A stretch of DNA of 64,000 bases from Aureococcus anophagefferens (taxonomy: Eukaryota > Sar > Pelagophyceae > Pelagomonadales > Pelagomonadaceae): contig NW_008705562.1 of assembly GCF_000186865.1 (NCBI RefSeq), forward strand, positions 307,446-371,445, in the 5' to 3' direction. Every line of letters starts with the position of its first letter. The first letter of the stretch is position 1. Below, piece by piece: positions 20,450 to 28,508 of this stretch. The notes below the pieces were generated by a model, which ran no database searches, was not told the origin of the DNA, and saw nothing but the letters and a program-made list of their open reading frames with translations. The translations under genes were made by a program, and so were the position numbers.

Positions 20450-22167
20450 ATGGCATCCAGCGTGGTCCTCATCACCTACGACGGACCGCCGGCGGTCACG
20501 CTCAAGCTCACGGTCAAGGGCAAGTGGCTCGAGCGGCCGCGCGCGCCGGCGTCCGCGCTGGAACGGACGCCCACAGCGCCAAAACCTCCAGGTGCGAGCG
20601 CAGCCTCTACGAGCCCTTCGAGAGCCACCTCGCGAAGCAGAAGGGCCTGCGGCTCCGCGGCGTGCTGCACGGGTCCCAGGGCGCCGTGCCCCGCGACGCG
20701 GCGACGGGGCCCTGGGTCGGCGGCGGCGCGAGGGTCGTCGTCCTCGAGTTCCGTCCCGAGCCGCGGAGCCCCCGGAGCCCGCGGAGCCCGCGGAGCCCGC
20801 GGAGCCCGCGGCCGACCCAGGAGACGCTGCGCGCCGCGCTCGCCGCGGCGCGGACCGCGCCGGCGGACTCGTACGACGCCGCGGGCGAGGCCGCGCGGCG
20901 CGAGGCGGCCGCCGTGCTCTGGGCGCCGCCGCCGGCGGCCGCGCGCGTCGACGGGTCGCTGCTCCAGCGCGCGCCCCGCGGCGCCTGGCCGCCGAAGTCG
21001 ACGGCCCCGCCCGCCGACGACGCCGCGGCCTGGACGACGCCCGCCTTCGACGCGTCCGGGGGCGTCGCCGCGCTCGCGGCGGGCCCGCTCCGCGGCGCGC
21101 TCGGGCGGCGCGAGGCCGCGGTGTTGCGGGGCGCCGCCGTCGTCGACGCGAAACTGCCGTGGTCGTCGAGCTTCCTGGCGGACACGGTCGGCCCGTCGCC
21201 CGTCGTCGTGCTCCAGGCGACGGCCGAGGACCGCTACCTGCATTACGTCGAGCGCTTCGCGGACCGCGACGCCGCGGCCTTCGACACGCGCGACCGCGCC
21301 ACCGTCGAGCACCGCATGCCCTTCCTCGACTACGCGCGCGTGCGCCACGGGGCGGCGAACTGCTACCTGCAGACGCCGCTCGTCGTCGCGACGGACGAGA
21401 CCGACGCTTCCGTCGCCAGCGTCGAATTCGGCCGCGGCATGTGGTGGCACCCGGGCATCACGAAAAAACTCAAAGACGCCGTCGCCGGGGCCCGGGGCGC
21501 GCTCGAAGCGCTGGCGGCGCCGGCGCAGTTCGGGCGGCTCACGCGGTCGCAGCTCTTCGTGTCCGACCGAGGCGCGCGGTCGCCGCTCCACTTCGACCAG
21601 TACGACAACGTCTTCTGCCAGCTCAGGGGGCGCAAGCGGCTCTGGCTCGCGCCGCCGCGCCTCGCGAGGACGGCGCGGACCTACCCCGTGCACCACCCGC
21701 TCGACGCGTACGCGCGGAACGACGGCGACGCGGACCTCGCGAAGGTCCACGCCGTCGTCCTCGGGCCCGGCGACGCGCTCGTCATCCCGAGCCACTGGTG
21801 GCACGCGGTCCAGACCCTCGACGACGACTGCGTGTCGCTGAACTACTGGTTCTCCATCGCCGCGTGGATGCTGCCGCCGCCGGTGGCGCCGCTCTCCGGG
21901 GACCACCTCCTCTGCGAGCTGTCGCGGCAGGTCGAGTACCTCGCCGCGGACGTCCTCGGCGCCGACGCCGTCGGCGGCTTCCTGGCGCGCCTCGCCGCCG
22001 ACCTCGCCGGCGGCGGGAGCGACGGCGGCGACCTCCCCGTGCGGAACTACGCGCTCCACCAGCTCGCCGCGCTGCTGGGCGCGGACCGCGTCGCCGACTT
22101 CTGCGCCACGTTCCTCCACCCGGACCGCGGCGCCGGGCTGCCGCTCCTCGAGACTCGTAAAAATTAG
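20450..22167 (+). CDS. JmjC/cupin-8 Fe(II)-2-oxoglutarate oxygenase-like protein
   Basis: The model join(20450..20550, 20592..22167) gives 558 residues after removing a 41-nt GT-AG intron. The short exon 1 (MASSVVLITYDGPPAVTLKL) has a ubiquitin-like-fold flavour. A Pro/Arg/Ser linker (RSPRSPRSPRSPRSP) comes next, then a JmjC/cupin_8 domain. Metal ligands are visible as HFD in SPLHFDQYDNVFCQL and the distal His in IPSHWWHAVQTL. FIH-like members hydroxylate proteins and JMJD members demethylate or hydroxylate; the substrate is not predictable here. Its TAG stop overlaps the stop of the convergent TPGS2 gene. Confidence 0.75.
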
Positions 22168-23101
22168 CGCGCGGCGGGCGCGTCGTCGCCCGCGTCCGCC
22201 TCGAGGTCGAGCGCGTCGTCCGCGGCGAGGCGCTCGGGGCAGTAGAGCCGCATCCACTGGCGCGTGACGTTGTCGAGGCCGATGTCCGTGTACGCGTACT
22301 GCCAGCCGATGATGCCGAGGTGGACGACCATGAGGCGGAAGTAGTGCGTGAACGACGGCGAGACGTAGTGCCACTTGCACGCGAGGTCCTGGAACCAGAC
22401 CGACGCCTTCGGGGACGCGCCGCTCGCGTTGGGCTCGCCGCGGAAGAGCAGCGCGACCTGGGGGTAGGGGCGTCGCGCGCGGCGCGGCGCGACGATCGCT
22501 CTCCGCGCGAAATTCGCGTGCGTCCTCGGCGCCGGGCCGAAAAAACGGCCGGCGGGTAACGTGGCTCTCGTCACCGTGCCCGCGGCGGACCGGGGCACCT
22601 CGAGAAGGGGAATCCAGAGGGTGTCGTCATCGGACGGCGCGCGCGAATCGTAAGAACGACGCCGGAACGCGCCCGCCCGACGCGCGGGTAGTGCTCGATG
22701 CCGAAGGCCGCGAGGACCTGGCCCTCGCCCGGCCGCCCGTCGCCGTCGTCGTCGTCGCATTTCCGCAGCCCGCCCCGCAGCCCGTCGTCGTCGTCCGCGT
22801 CGAGGGGCAGCTGCAGCACGTCTCTGAGCCGGTGCAGCCGCATCGAGCCGACGGTGATGTTGCCGCGGTTCGTCATGTCGACGCGCCAGCTGAAGCGCAA
22901 CCCATCAAAAGCCGCGAGGAAGGCCTTGAGGTCGCCGGGCAGCTTGTAGGGCGCGTTCGTCCGCTCCCAGGCGAAGACGTCCTCGGGCGTGCACCCCGTG
23001 CGGTTCTCGAAGGCGAGCTCGGAGACGCCGGCCTGCTCCTCGAGGTAGGACAGCAGGTGGAAGCTGAGCTCGTTGAAGAGCTCCGCCGTGCCCTCGGCCA
23101 T
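22164..23101 (-). CDS. TPGS2: tubulin polyglutamylase complex subunit 2 (TPGS2)-like
   Basis: The model complement(join(22164..22457, 22682..23101)) gives 237 residues. The N-terminal half has W-x-APYKLPGDLKAFLAAFDGL and VGSMRLHRLRDVLQLPLD. After the intron come VALLFRGEP, SVWFQDLACKWHYVSPSFTH, then YFRLMVVHLGIIGWQYAYT and TRQWMRLYCPERL, a pattern shared with TPGS2. TPGS2 is a non-catalytic subunit of the TTLL1 complex that glutamylates axonemal tubulin. The 224-nt intron begins GTCGGGCG and ends CCCAG. The next exon starts GTCGCGCT, 6/8 like the donor octamer, so it might be an old introner, but its interior matches no family here. Confidence 0.75.
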
Positions 23102-23292
23102 GGCGGCCGGCCGCGCGGCGGCCGGCAATCGATTGCCTCTCGAAAGCCCTCATCAACATTGGTGGTTGACGCGCGAGTTGAACCGATGTTGCACCACCAG
23201 AACCTGATCCTCTATCTTCTCTTGTCTCGCGCTGGCCCATGCCAACACAGCCAACAACCCCAGACGCAGGACACAAGGCGCACTACGCTGAC

Positions 23293-23604
23293 TCACGCGT
23301 GCGCGAGCGCTGCGTCTCGGCGGCGCGGCCGCGGCGCCGAGGAGGTGAGGTTCCGCCTCAGGTGCGGCCGCTGTTGCGCGTCGCGGGCGGCTTCGGTCCG
23401 CGACCCGCGCGCGCGCGCGCCGCCGGCCTTGGCCATCTCTTCGATCTCCCGTTTCCGGACGTCGCGCGCGGCCCGGAGGCGCGCGCGGCCGCGCGCGGCC
23501 CGCTTCGTCTCGTTCTGCGCGCGCGCGAGGCCCGTGCCGAAGAGCGACCCGCCGCCGACGAGGCCGATGAAGGCCGCGACGAGGAGCCAGGGGTTGCGCG
23601 CCAT
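23293..23604 (-). CDS. small membrane-anchored protein, unknown
   Basis: This 103-residue frame begins MARNPWLLVAAFIGLVGGGS, a hydrophobic N-terminal segment that could be a signal anchor. It continues with basic, helical sequence (AQNETKRAARGRARL, ARDVRKREIEEMAKAGG). The last third is low complexity. Support is modest: a plausible start, a membrane segment and a charged heptad-like stretch, but no family. The alternative is non-coding spacer between TPGS2 and the GDAP1-like gene. Confidence 0.35.
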   Translation of the reverse strand: MARNPWLLVAAFIGLVGGGSLFGTGLARAQNETKRAARGRARLRAARDVRKREIEEMAKAGGARARGSRTEAARDAQQRPHLRRNLTSSAPRPRRRDAALAHA

Positions 23605-23934
23605 GAGCCGCGGCGGCGGCGCGGTCGGCGGCGGCGCCGGGCGACGGCCGCGGCGGCGGCGGCGCGGTCGGCGGCGGCGCCGGGCGACGGCCGCGGCGGC
23701 GGCGGCGGCGCGCGCCGACGCTGCGGCGCGGCGCGCGGAAGCGCTGGAGACCGCGGGCCGCGCGACGAGGCCTTGCGATGGCGCGCGCGCGCGGACTGCT
23801 GGTGGCGTCGATTGGAGAGCCGACAGTGGCGAAAATCACGGCGCGCCGATGTTTACCTCGATGTTTACCTCGACAGACGCCGTCTCTTGAGTCGGGGCGG
23901 CGTGGAGGAGGCAGCTTTAAGCTTTTCCGACGGT
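23605..23934. other. 330-bp spacer with 43-bp tandem duplication
   Basis: No gene is seen. A 43-bp GC-rich unit containing GCGCGGTCGGCGGCGGCG is duplicated in tandem at about 23610-23705. The rest must contain the promoter of the GDAP1-like gene. A 12-bp direct repeat GATGTTTACCTC occurs twice near 23849-23872. Confidence 0.6.
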
Positions 23935-25980
23935 ATGGAGAAGCTGTCCCTCGACGAGTTCGAGGAGATCGCCGCCGCGGCGCACGTCACGGCGAGCAAG
24001 ACCGTCGTCTGCCCGCCGGATATCCACCGCTTCGAGGTCTACGGCTCGTCGGGCTGCCTCGAGACGGAGAAGGCGCGTCCCCGACCCTGCGCGGGGGCAG
24101 CCCCGCCGGGGGGGACCCGACCGCGCGCCGTGCCCCCCCCGCCGCGCGTCCCCGCGCGACGAAGACACCGACCCCCGGTCGACGCAGGTGCGCGCGGCCT
24201 TCTTCGCCAAGGGGCTGCCGTTCGTCGCCCGGGAGCTCGACGTGCCAGGCGGCGCGAACTTCGAGCCCGCGTACGTGCGCCTGCGGCTGCTGGGTGTCGG
24301 GCTGCGCACGCCCTACGACGCGCCGGGCTGGGACGGCTGCAAGTGGGACCCCTTCGGGGTGACGACGCTCGTGGACCGGGAGAAGCGGGTGGTGGTGGTC
24401 AACGGGGCAGGACAAGAGAGCGAAATTCCCAACTTCAAAGGCTCATATCTCGGCCGTTTTCCGCTCGTTTCGGCTGATCTTTGGACGAGCGATCATCTCT
24501 CGGAACGGTCTCGACGCGTGGATGCTTTTTCCGGAACGCGCGCGCGCGGAACACTCACGTTGAAGCGACGTTGAATCACCCTTGTGCTGCCCAGGTCGTC
24601 AACGCGGCGGACATCGTCGAGTACATGGACGCGGAGTCGTGCAACGCGAGCGGCATGTACGTCGACGAGTACATGCTCAACGCGGGGAAGATGTCGCTCA
24701 TCAGCGGCGCGCGGAGCGTCTGGGGCTGGCCCATCACGTGGCCCTTCGAGCGGCGGCATCTCGTGAAGAAGGCCGCGCGGCTCGTCGACGAGATGCCGCT
24801 GGAGGACCTCTGGTTCAGCGGCGACCGGCGGCCGGCCTACGCGAAGCGCTTCTTCCGGGCGGAGGCGTCCGGGGCGGCCCAGCTGGCGTTCCTGAGGAAC
24901 CATCTGGACGGCGGCGCGCTGCCGGATTTGCTGAAACCGCACTACGAGCGCAAGCTCGAGCGGACGGCGGCCTACTGGGCCGACCGGAAGCACGACGGCC
25001 CGGCCTTCGCGCGCGCCGTCGAGGCGACGCGGCGCCTCATCCGCGACCTCGACGAGGACCTCGTCAAGTTCAAGGTCGGCAAGAAGTCCGACGACGGCGG
25101 CGACGCCGACGCGCCGCAGGGCGTCGGCGAGTGGCTCGGCGGCGACAAGCTGAGCGTCGGCGACTGCTACTGGCACGTCGCCGCCGCGCGGCTCGTGGGG
25201 CTCGGCCTCGGCCACATGCTCGACCGCTACCCGCGCGCGGGCGCGTACGCGAACCGCGTGCTCCGCCACCCCGAGCTCCGCAAGGCGACCTACCTCTGGG
25301 CCGGCGCCGACGACTTCCCGCTGCCGCTGCTCGGGCCCGTCGTCCGCGAGGTCGGGGGCCGCGTCGCCCACGAGCGCCACGCGGTCCGCGTGCTCCGCGC
25401 GGCGCCGGCGCGGGACCGCGGGGGTGGATTCGACGTCGCGTCCGCGCGCGCGCGTCTCTGGGACGCGCGTCCGCGCGTCGAGAGCGCGACGGTCGCTCGT
25501 CGAACCATCGGCCGAAGCGACGACGGCCGAGCGCGGCGCCTCCGGGACGTTCGCGCCCGCGCGTCCCGCCCAGGCGCGACGTACCGCCGCGCGTCGCGCG
25601 CGGACGCGGCGCGCGCCGCGGCGTCCTACGCGGCGCGGGGGTCCGCCGGCACGGCGCTCCTCGGGTTCCTGCTCCTGTTCCTCTACGTGCTCGCCGCCCA
25701 GGTCGGCCGTTTTTTAGATTTCGGGTCCGGGGGCCTCACCAGCGCCCCGGGTGAAGGCCCGACCCCGGTGGGCGACGCCGCGGGCGCGCCGGCGGAGCGG
25801 CCCGCGGTCTGCGACGACCCGGACCGGGCCGTCGCCTCGAACCAGTGCGCCAACGTCCACGCCGTCGACGCGCGGAAGAAGAACGCGACCGCGCCGAAGC
25901 CGCCCGAGGCCGCGGCGGCCGCGCCCAACGCGAGCCTCGCGCCGGCGACGGCGTCCGTCCTCCTCGGCAAGGCGCCCTAG
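23935..25980 (+). CDS. GDAP1-like glutathione S-transferase with C-terminal membrane anchor
   Basis: The model join(23935..24072, 24188..24394, 24595..25396, 25574..25980) gives 517 residues. The thioredoxin-like half contains VYGSSGCLETEK|VRAAFFAKGLPF and, across introner A3, VVNAADIVEYMDAE. The helical half has a long inter-helix extension and GEWLGGDKLSVGDCYWHVAA, the pattern of GDAP1-type GSTs, which have a long alpha-loop. Near the C-terminus GTALLGFLLLFLYVLAAQVG is a single membrane helix, as in GDAP1, an outer-mitochondrial-membrane protein; here ~90 residues follow it. Intron 1 (115 nt) is GC-AG. Introner A4 keeps the frame open, so the last intron could be retained, adding 59 residues. 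Catalytic Cys/Ser identity is uncertain. Confidence 0.7.
24403..24594 (+). mobile_element. introner A3, intron 24395-24594
   Basis: This 192-bp family A element has flanking octamers GTGGTCAA and GTCGTCAA (7/8). The 200-nt intron is GT-AG. The donor-side terminus has mutated to CGGGGC; the acceptor-side CCCAG is intact. Splicing joins REKRVV to VVNAADIVEYM. Confidence 0.92.
25405..25573 (+). mobile_element. introner A4, an old GC-ameliorated family A copy
   Basis: This 169-bp stretch aligns to inverted family A. GGGTGGATTCGACGTCGC corresponds to GGGTGATTCAACGTCGC, and TCGCTCGTCGAACC followed by GGCCGAAGCGA corresponds to the conserved core. It ends CCCGCCCAG. Flanking octamers are GCGCGGCG (25397-25404) and GCGCGACG (25574-25581), 7/8. 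The inferred intron 25397-25573 is GC-AG and 177 nt, a multiple of three with no stop. Confidence 0.72.
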
Positions 25981-26169
25981 GGGGCCGCGCCGACGGGCGC
26001 CCCGCGGGCCGGGGGCGCCGGCGGGCGGCGGGCCTAAGCCCCTCGCCCTTGTCGCGAAGGCCGACAGCGCGCGCTAGCTACCCCCGAGTCGACGCACGAG
26101 CGACGGTTTCGAAGTGCACGATGCAGTGCTCCGCGCGCGCAGAAATCGTCCTACCCTGGGCTGCCTCCG

Positions 26170-27207
26170 ATGGGCGTCCTTCGGCCCGCCGCCGTGGGCG
26201 CGGCGCTCTGCGGCGTGCTCTACGGGGGGCTCGAGCGGGCGGGCTGGGCCCAGGTCGTGCGCATCCCCTTCACGACGCCGAGCACGGCGACGATGCTCCA
26301 CTTCTTCGACCGCCAGGTCAACATCGACAACGACGCCTTCATCGAGCGCTGGCGGGGCGCCGAGCGACCCGTGAACGCGCCGGGGCTGCTCATCACCGTC
26401 GACGCGGACCACGCGCTGCCTGCGGACGCGACCTGCTTCGCGAAGCGCGACTGCGTCGTGCTCTGGAAGGGCTTCGTGCCTCCGGAGATCGTCGAGAACC
26501 TCACGCGGATCGAGCCGCGCATGTTCAAGGACTCGAACTACTCCTTCATGCGCATCGGCGGCGCCGAGGTCAAGGGCGACCGGGTCTTCCGCAGCTTCGC
26601 GACCCACGGCATGCGCGAGGGCATGCGGCGGATGATCGCGGGCGAGAACATCCAGCTCGGCTTCGACGTGAAGATGGCCGACGAGAACCCCTGGCTCAAG
26701 AACATCGGCCTCGAGCTCCTGGCCAAGGTCAACGCCTTCGACTCGTCCGTCATGTACCTGGCCCAGAGCTTCCTCTACCACGGGAACCAGCAGCAGGCGA
26801 ACCTGCACAACGACCCGCTCTCGGGGTTCAGCATCCAGCTCGCGAACTCGAAGCTCTGGCGCTTCGTGAACCCGCGCCACACGCCGCGCGTGCGGCCCTT
26901 CCGCGGCGACAACCCGGGCGTCTTCTACAGCGACCTCTGCTTCCTCGAGAACGGCACGATCCCGTTCCTCGAGGTGCTCGTGGAGCCGGGCGACATGATC
27001 TTCTTCCCCGAGCACTGGTGGCACGAGGTCCACCCCGTCGAACGGACGGGCTTCGGCATGACCGTCGCCTACCGCGAGCTCGGCTTCTCGAAGCTCCTCG
27101 GGCCCTCGGCCTTCCTCTCGTCCCTCCCCATCTTCCTCCACAAGGTCGCCGCGCTCACGGACATGATCGTCAACAAGCGCGCCGCCGACGCGCCCGAGAA
27201 CCTCTGA
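26170..27207 (+). CDS. cupin/JmjC-like oxygenase-fold protein with N-terminal anchor
   Basis: This single exon encodes 345 residues. The N-terminus MGVLRPAAVGAALCGVLYGG is a short hydrophobic signal or anchor. The C-terminal half has a double-stranded beta-helix pattern: QANLHNDPLSGFSIQLANSK with an HND metal-binding-like motif, and GDMIFFPEHWWHEVHPV with the distal His. It resembles the JmjC/cupin_8 domain at 20450-22167, but overall similarity looks low, so a recent tandem duplicate is unlikely. Substrate unknown. An Fe(II)/2-oxoglutarate mechanism is inferred from the ligand pattern only. Confidence 0.7.
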   Translation: MGVLRPAAVGAALCGVLYGGLERAGWAQVVRIPFTTPSTATMLHFFDRQVNIDNDAFIERWRGAERPVNAPGLLITVDADHALPADATCFAKRDCVVLWKGFVPPEIVENLTRIEPRMFKDSNYSFMRIGGAEVKGDRVFRSFATHGMREGMRRMIAGENIQLGFDVKMADENPWLKNIGLELLAKVNAFDSSVMYLAQSFLYHGNQQQANLHNDPLSGFSIQLANSKLWRFVNPRHTPRVRPFRGDNPGVFYSDLCFLENGTIPFLEVLVEPGDMIFFPEHWWHEVHPVERTGFGMTVAYRELGFSKLLGPSAFLSSLPIFLHKVAALTDMIVNKRAADAPENL

Positions 27208-27278
27208 ATAGAATGTCGCCCGCGCCTTTACTTCGGGCCCGGCGGCGGCGCGCGCGCGCGCGCGCCGCCGCCGCGCCG

Positions 27279-27659
27279 TCACGCGCGCGGGCGGGTCACG
27301 GCGACCGCGGCCGTGAAGGTCACGTGGTCCTTCAAATTCTCCCGGCCGGCGACGGGCTCCGGGTAGCACCACGCGGCGTCTTTGACGCCGCCGACGTGAT
27401 ACCACACCTGCTCGCCGCGCGCTCACCGCCACCTTTTCCGCGATGGTTCGAAGGCGTCGAGGTCCAGCGCGTCGAGCGGAAAATAACAGCGGTTGTTGGC
27501 CACCTCGCACCGCGCAGCGCGCGCGACGACGAGCCCGCCGACGCGCGCCTCGAAGGCGCCGGCCGACGGCGGGCCGCTGGGGCAGCTCGCCGCCTTGCGG
27601 AGCGCCACGGGGTCCGGCGCGTGCGCGGCCTTCCGTCGCTGCCACTCCGCGACGGACAT
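27279..27659 (-). pseudogene. DUF427-domain gene interrupted by an in-frame stop
   Basis: From ATG 27659 the frame reads MSVAEWQRRKAAHAPDPVAL, then ARVGGLVVARAARCEVANNR and CYFPLDALDLDAFEPS, the N-terminal half of a DUF427 domain. The middle of the domain, normally a Cys-Pro-containing strand, is missing; an in-frame TGA falls at about 27423. The same frame resumes with EQVWYHVGGVKDAAWCYPEP and KDHVTFTAAVAV, the C-terminal half. Total length is 127 codons. Either this is a decayed gene or a short exon or intron boundary is missed: GTGGCGGTGA and AGCAG flank a 25-nt candidate that would be unusually short. DUF427 function is not established. Confidence 0.55.
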
Positions 27660-28508
27660 AGTATACTTGTACTGCGGAACGGGCTCCGGCCTCGGCCGGA
27701 GCATCACGCCTCAGTCGTGGCAGCCCGCTTTCTACATCATGAGTACTCTCTCTAGCGCATTAGGCGACACACCCCGCCTACGCGCCTACCTTGGGCAGGC
27801 GCGGGCACTGGGGGGCCCACTAAAGCCGCACCGGAGTACTAGTAAGTTGCACATGTGCTCCGCGGCGACGGCGCCAACTTCGACCGCCTCTTCGTCTAGC
27901 GGGGGGGTAAGGTGTTAAGGGGCGTGCGCGTGCAGGACTGCGCTGCCACTTGCCGAGGCCTTGCCTCAGAGGCTTGGCGTTCCCTCGGCTGCGTGATTTG
28001 TGAACGGTCACGTCATGGTCGAGGCAGCGGCGCTCGGGGGTCTAGCCGGCGTTCACGACGAACAGTTTGTGAAGCATCACGCACACACGCACACCTCCCT
28101 CCACCCCAGGCGGCCGGCGGAGCGCGCGTCGCGCGAGGCGCCCGCAGTAGGCACCTTCGAGACCGAGTCACCGCAACCCGCGCTCGACCTCGACCCCCCC
28201 ACCCCGCCCCCCCCACCGCTCGCAGTTAGAGCCCGTGCGAATGTTGAGGCACCGCGCCGAGTCGCTCGGGTACGGTGTCGTAAGCACGCACGAGAGGCTG
28301 TGTCGCGAGGAACAGCTTTATGCTCGAGCTGCCTGCTTCAACTCGGCGGCTCCTCAGCAGCTCCTTGGCGGCAGCCTTCGACGCCAGACCCGCGCGGCGA
28401 CGAGTACCGACGGCGGCGGCGCCGCGCGCCCGCCTCGCGTCCGTCTGGGCCGCACCCTCGTCGGCGTCCCGTCTTTTTACATGCCCCGACTCTGGTTCGT
28501 AGCCGAGC
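27660..28508. other. 849-bp region without a convincing gene
   Basis: Base composition is more balanced than in the coding regions. It contains a CA-rich microsatellite-like run near 28080-28110 and C-rich runs near 28190-28215. Short frames show no membrane, domain or codon-use support. It separates the start of the DUF427 gene from the stop of the dynein gene. Confidence 0.5.

Noticed and set aside
22458..22681. The 224-nt TPGS2 intron as a further introner
   Set aside because: The donor and exon octamers agree 6/8 and it ends CCCAG, but the interior shows no convincing match to families A, B or C.
24073..24187. The 115-nt GC-AG intron of the GDAP1-like gene as an introner
   Set aside because: It is a low-complexity GC run without recognisable family sequence, and the octamers match only 5/8.
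20450..27207. The two JmjC/cupin-type genes as a recent tandem duplication
   Set aside because: Beyond metal-ligand patterns the proteins look dissimilar, and other genes lie between them.
27660..28508. Small frames at 27820-28512 as genes
   Set aside because: They overlap on both strands, cross CA and C-rich runs, and lack any domain, signal or codon-use support.
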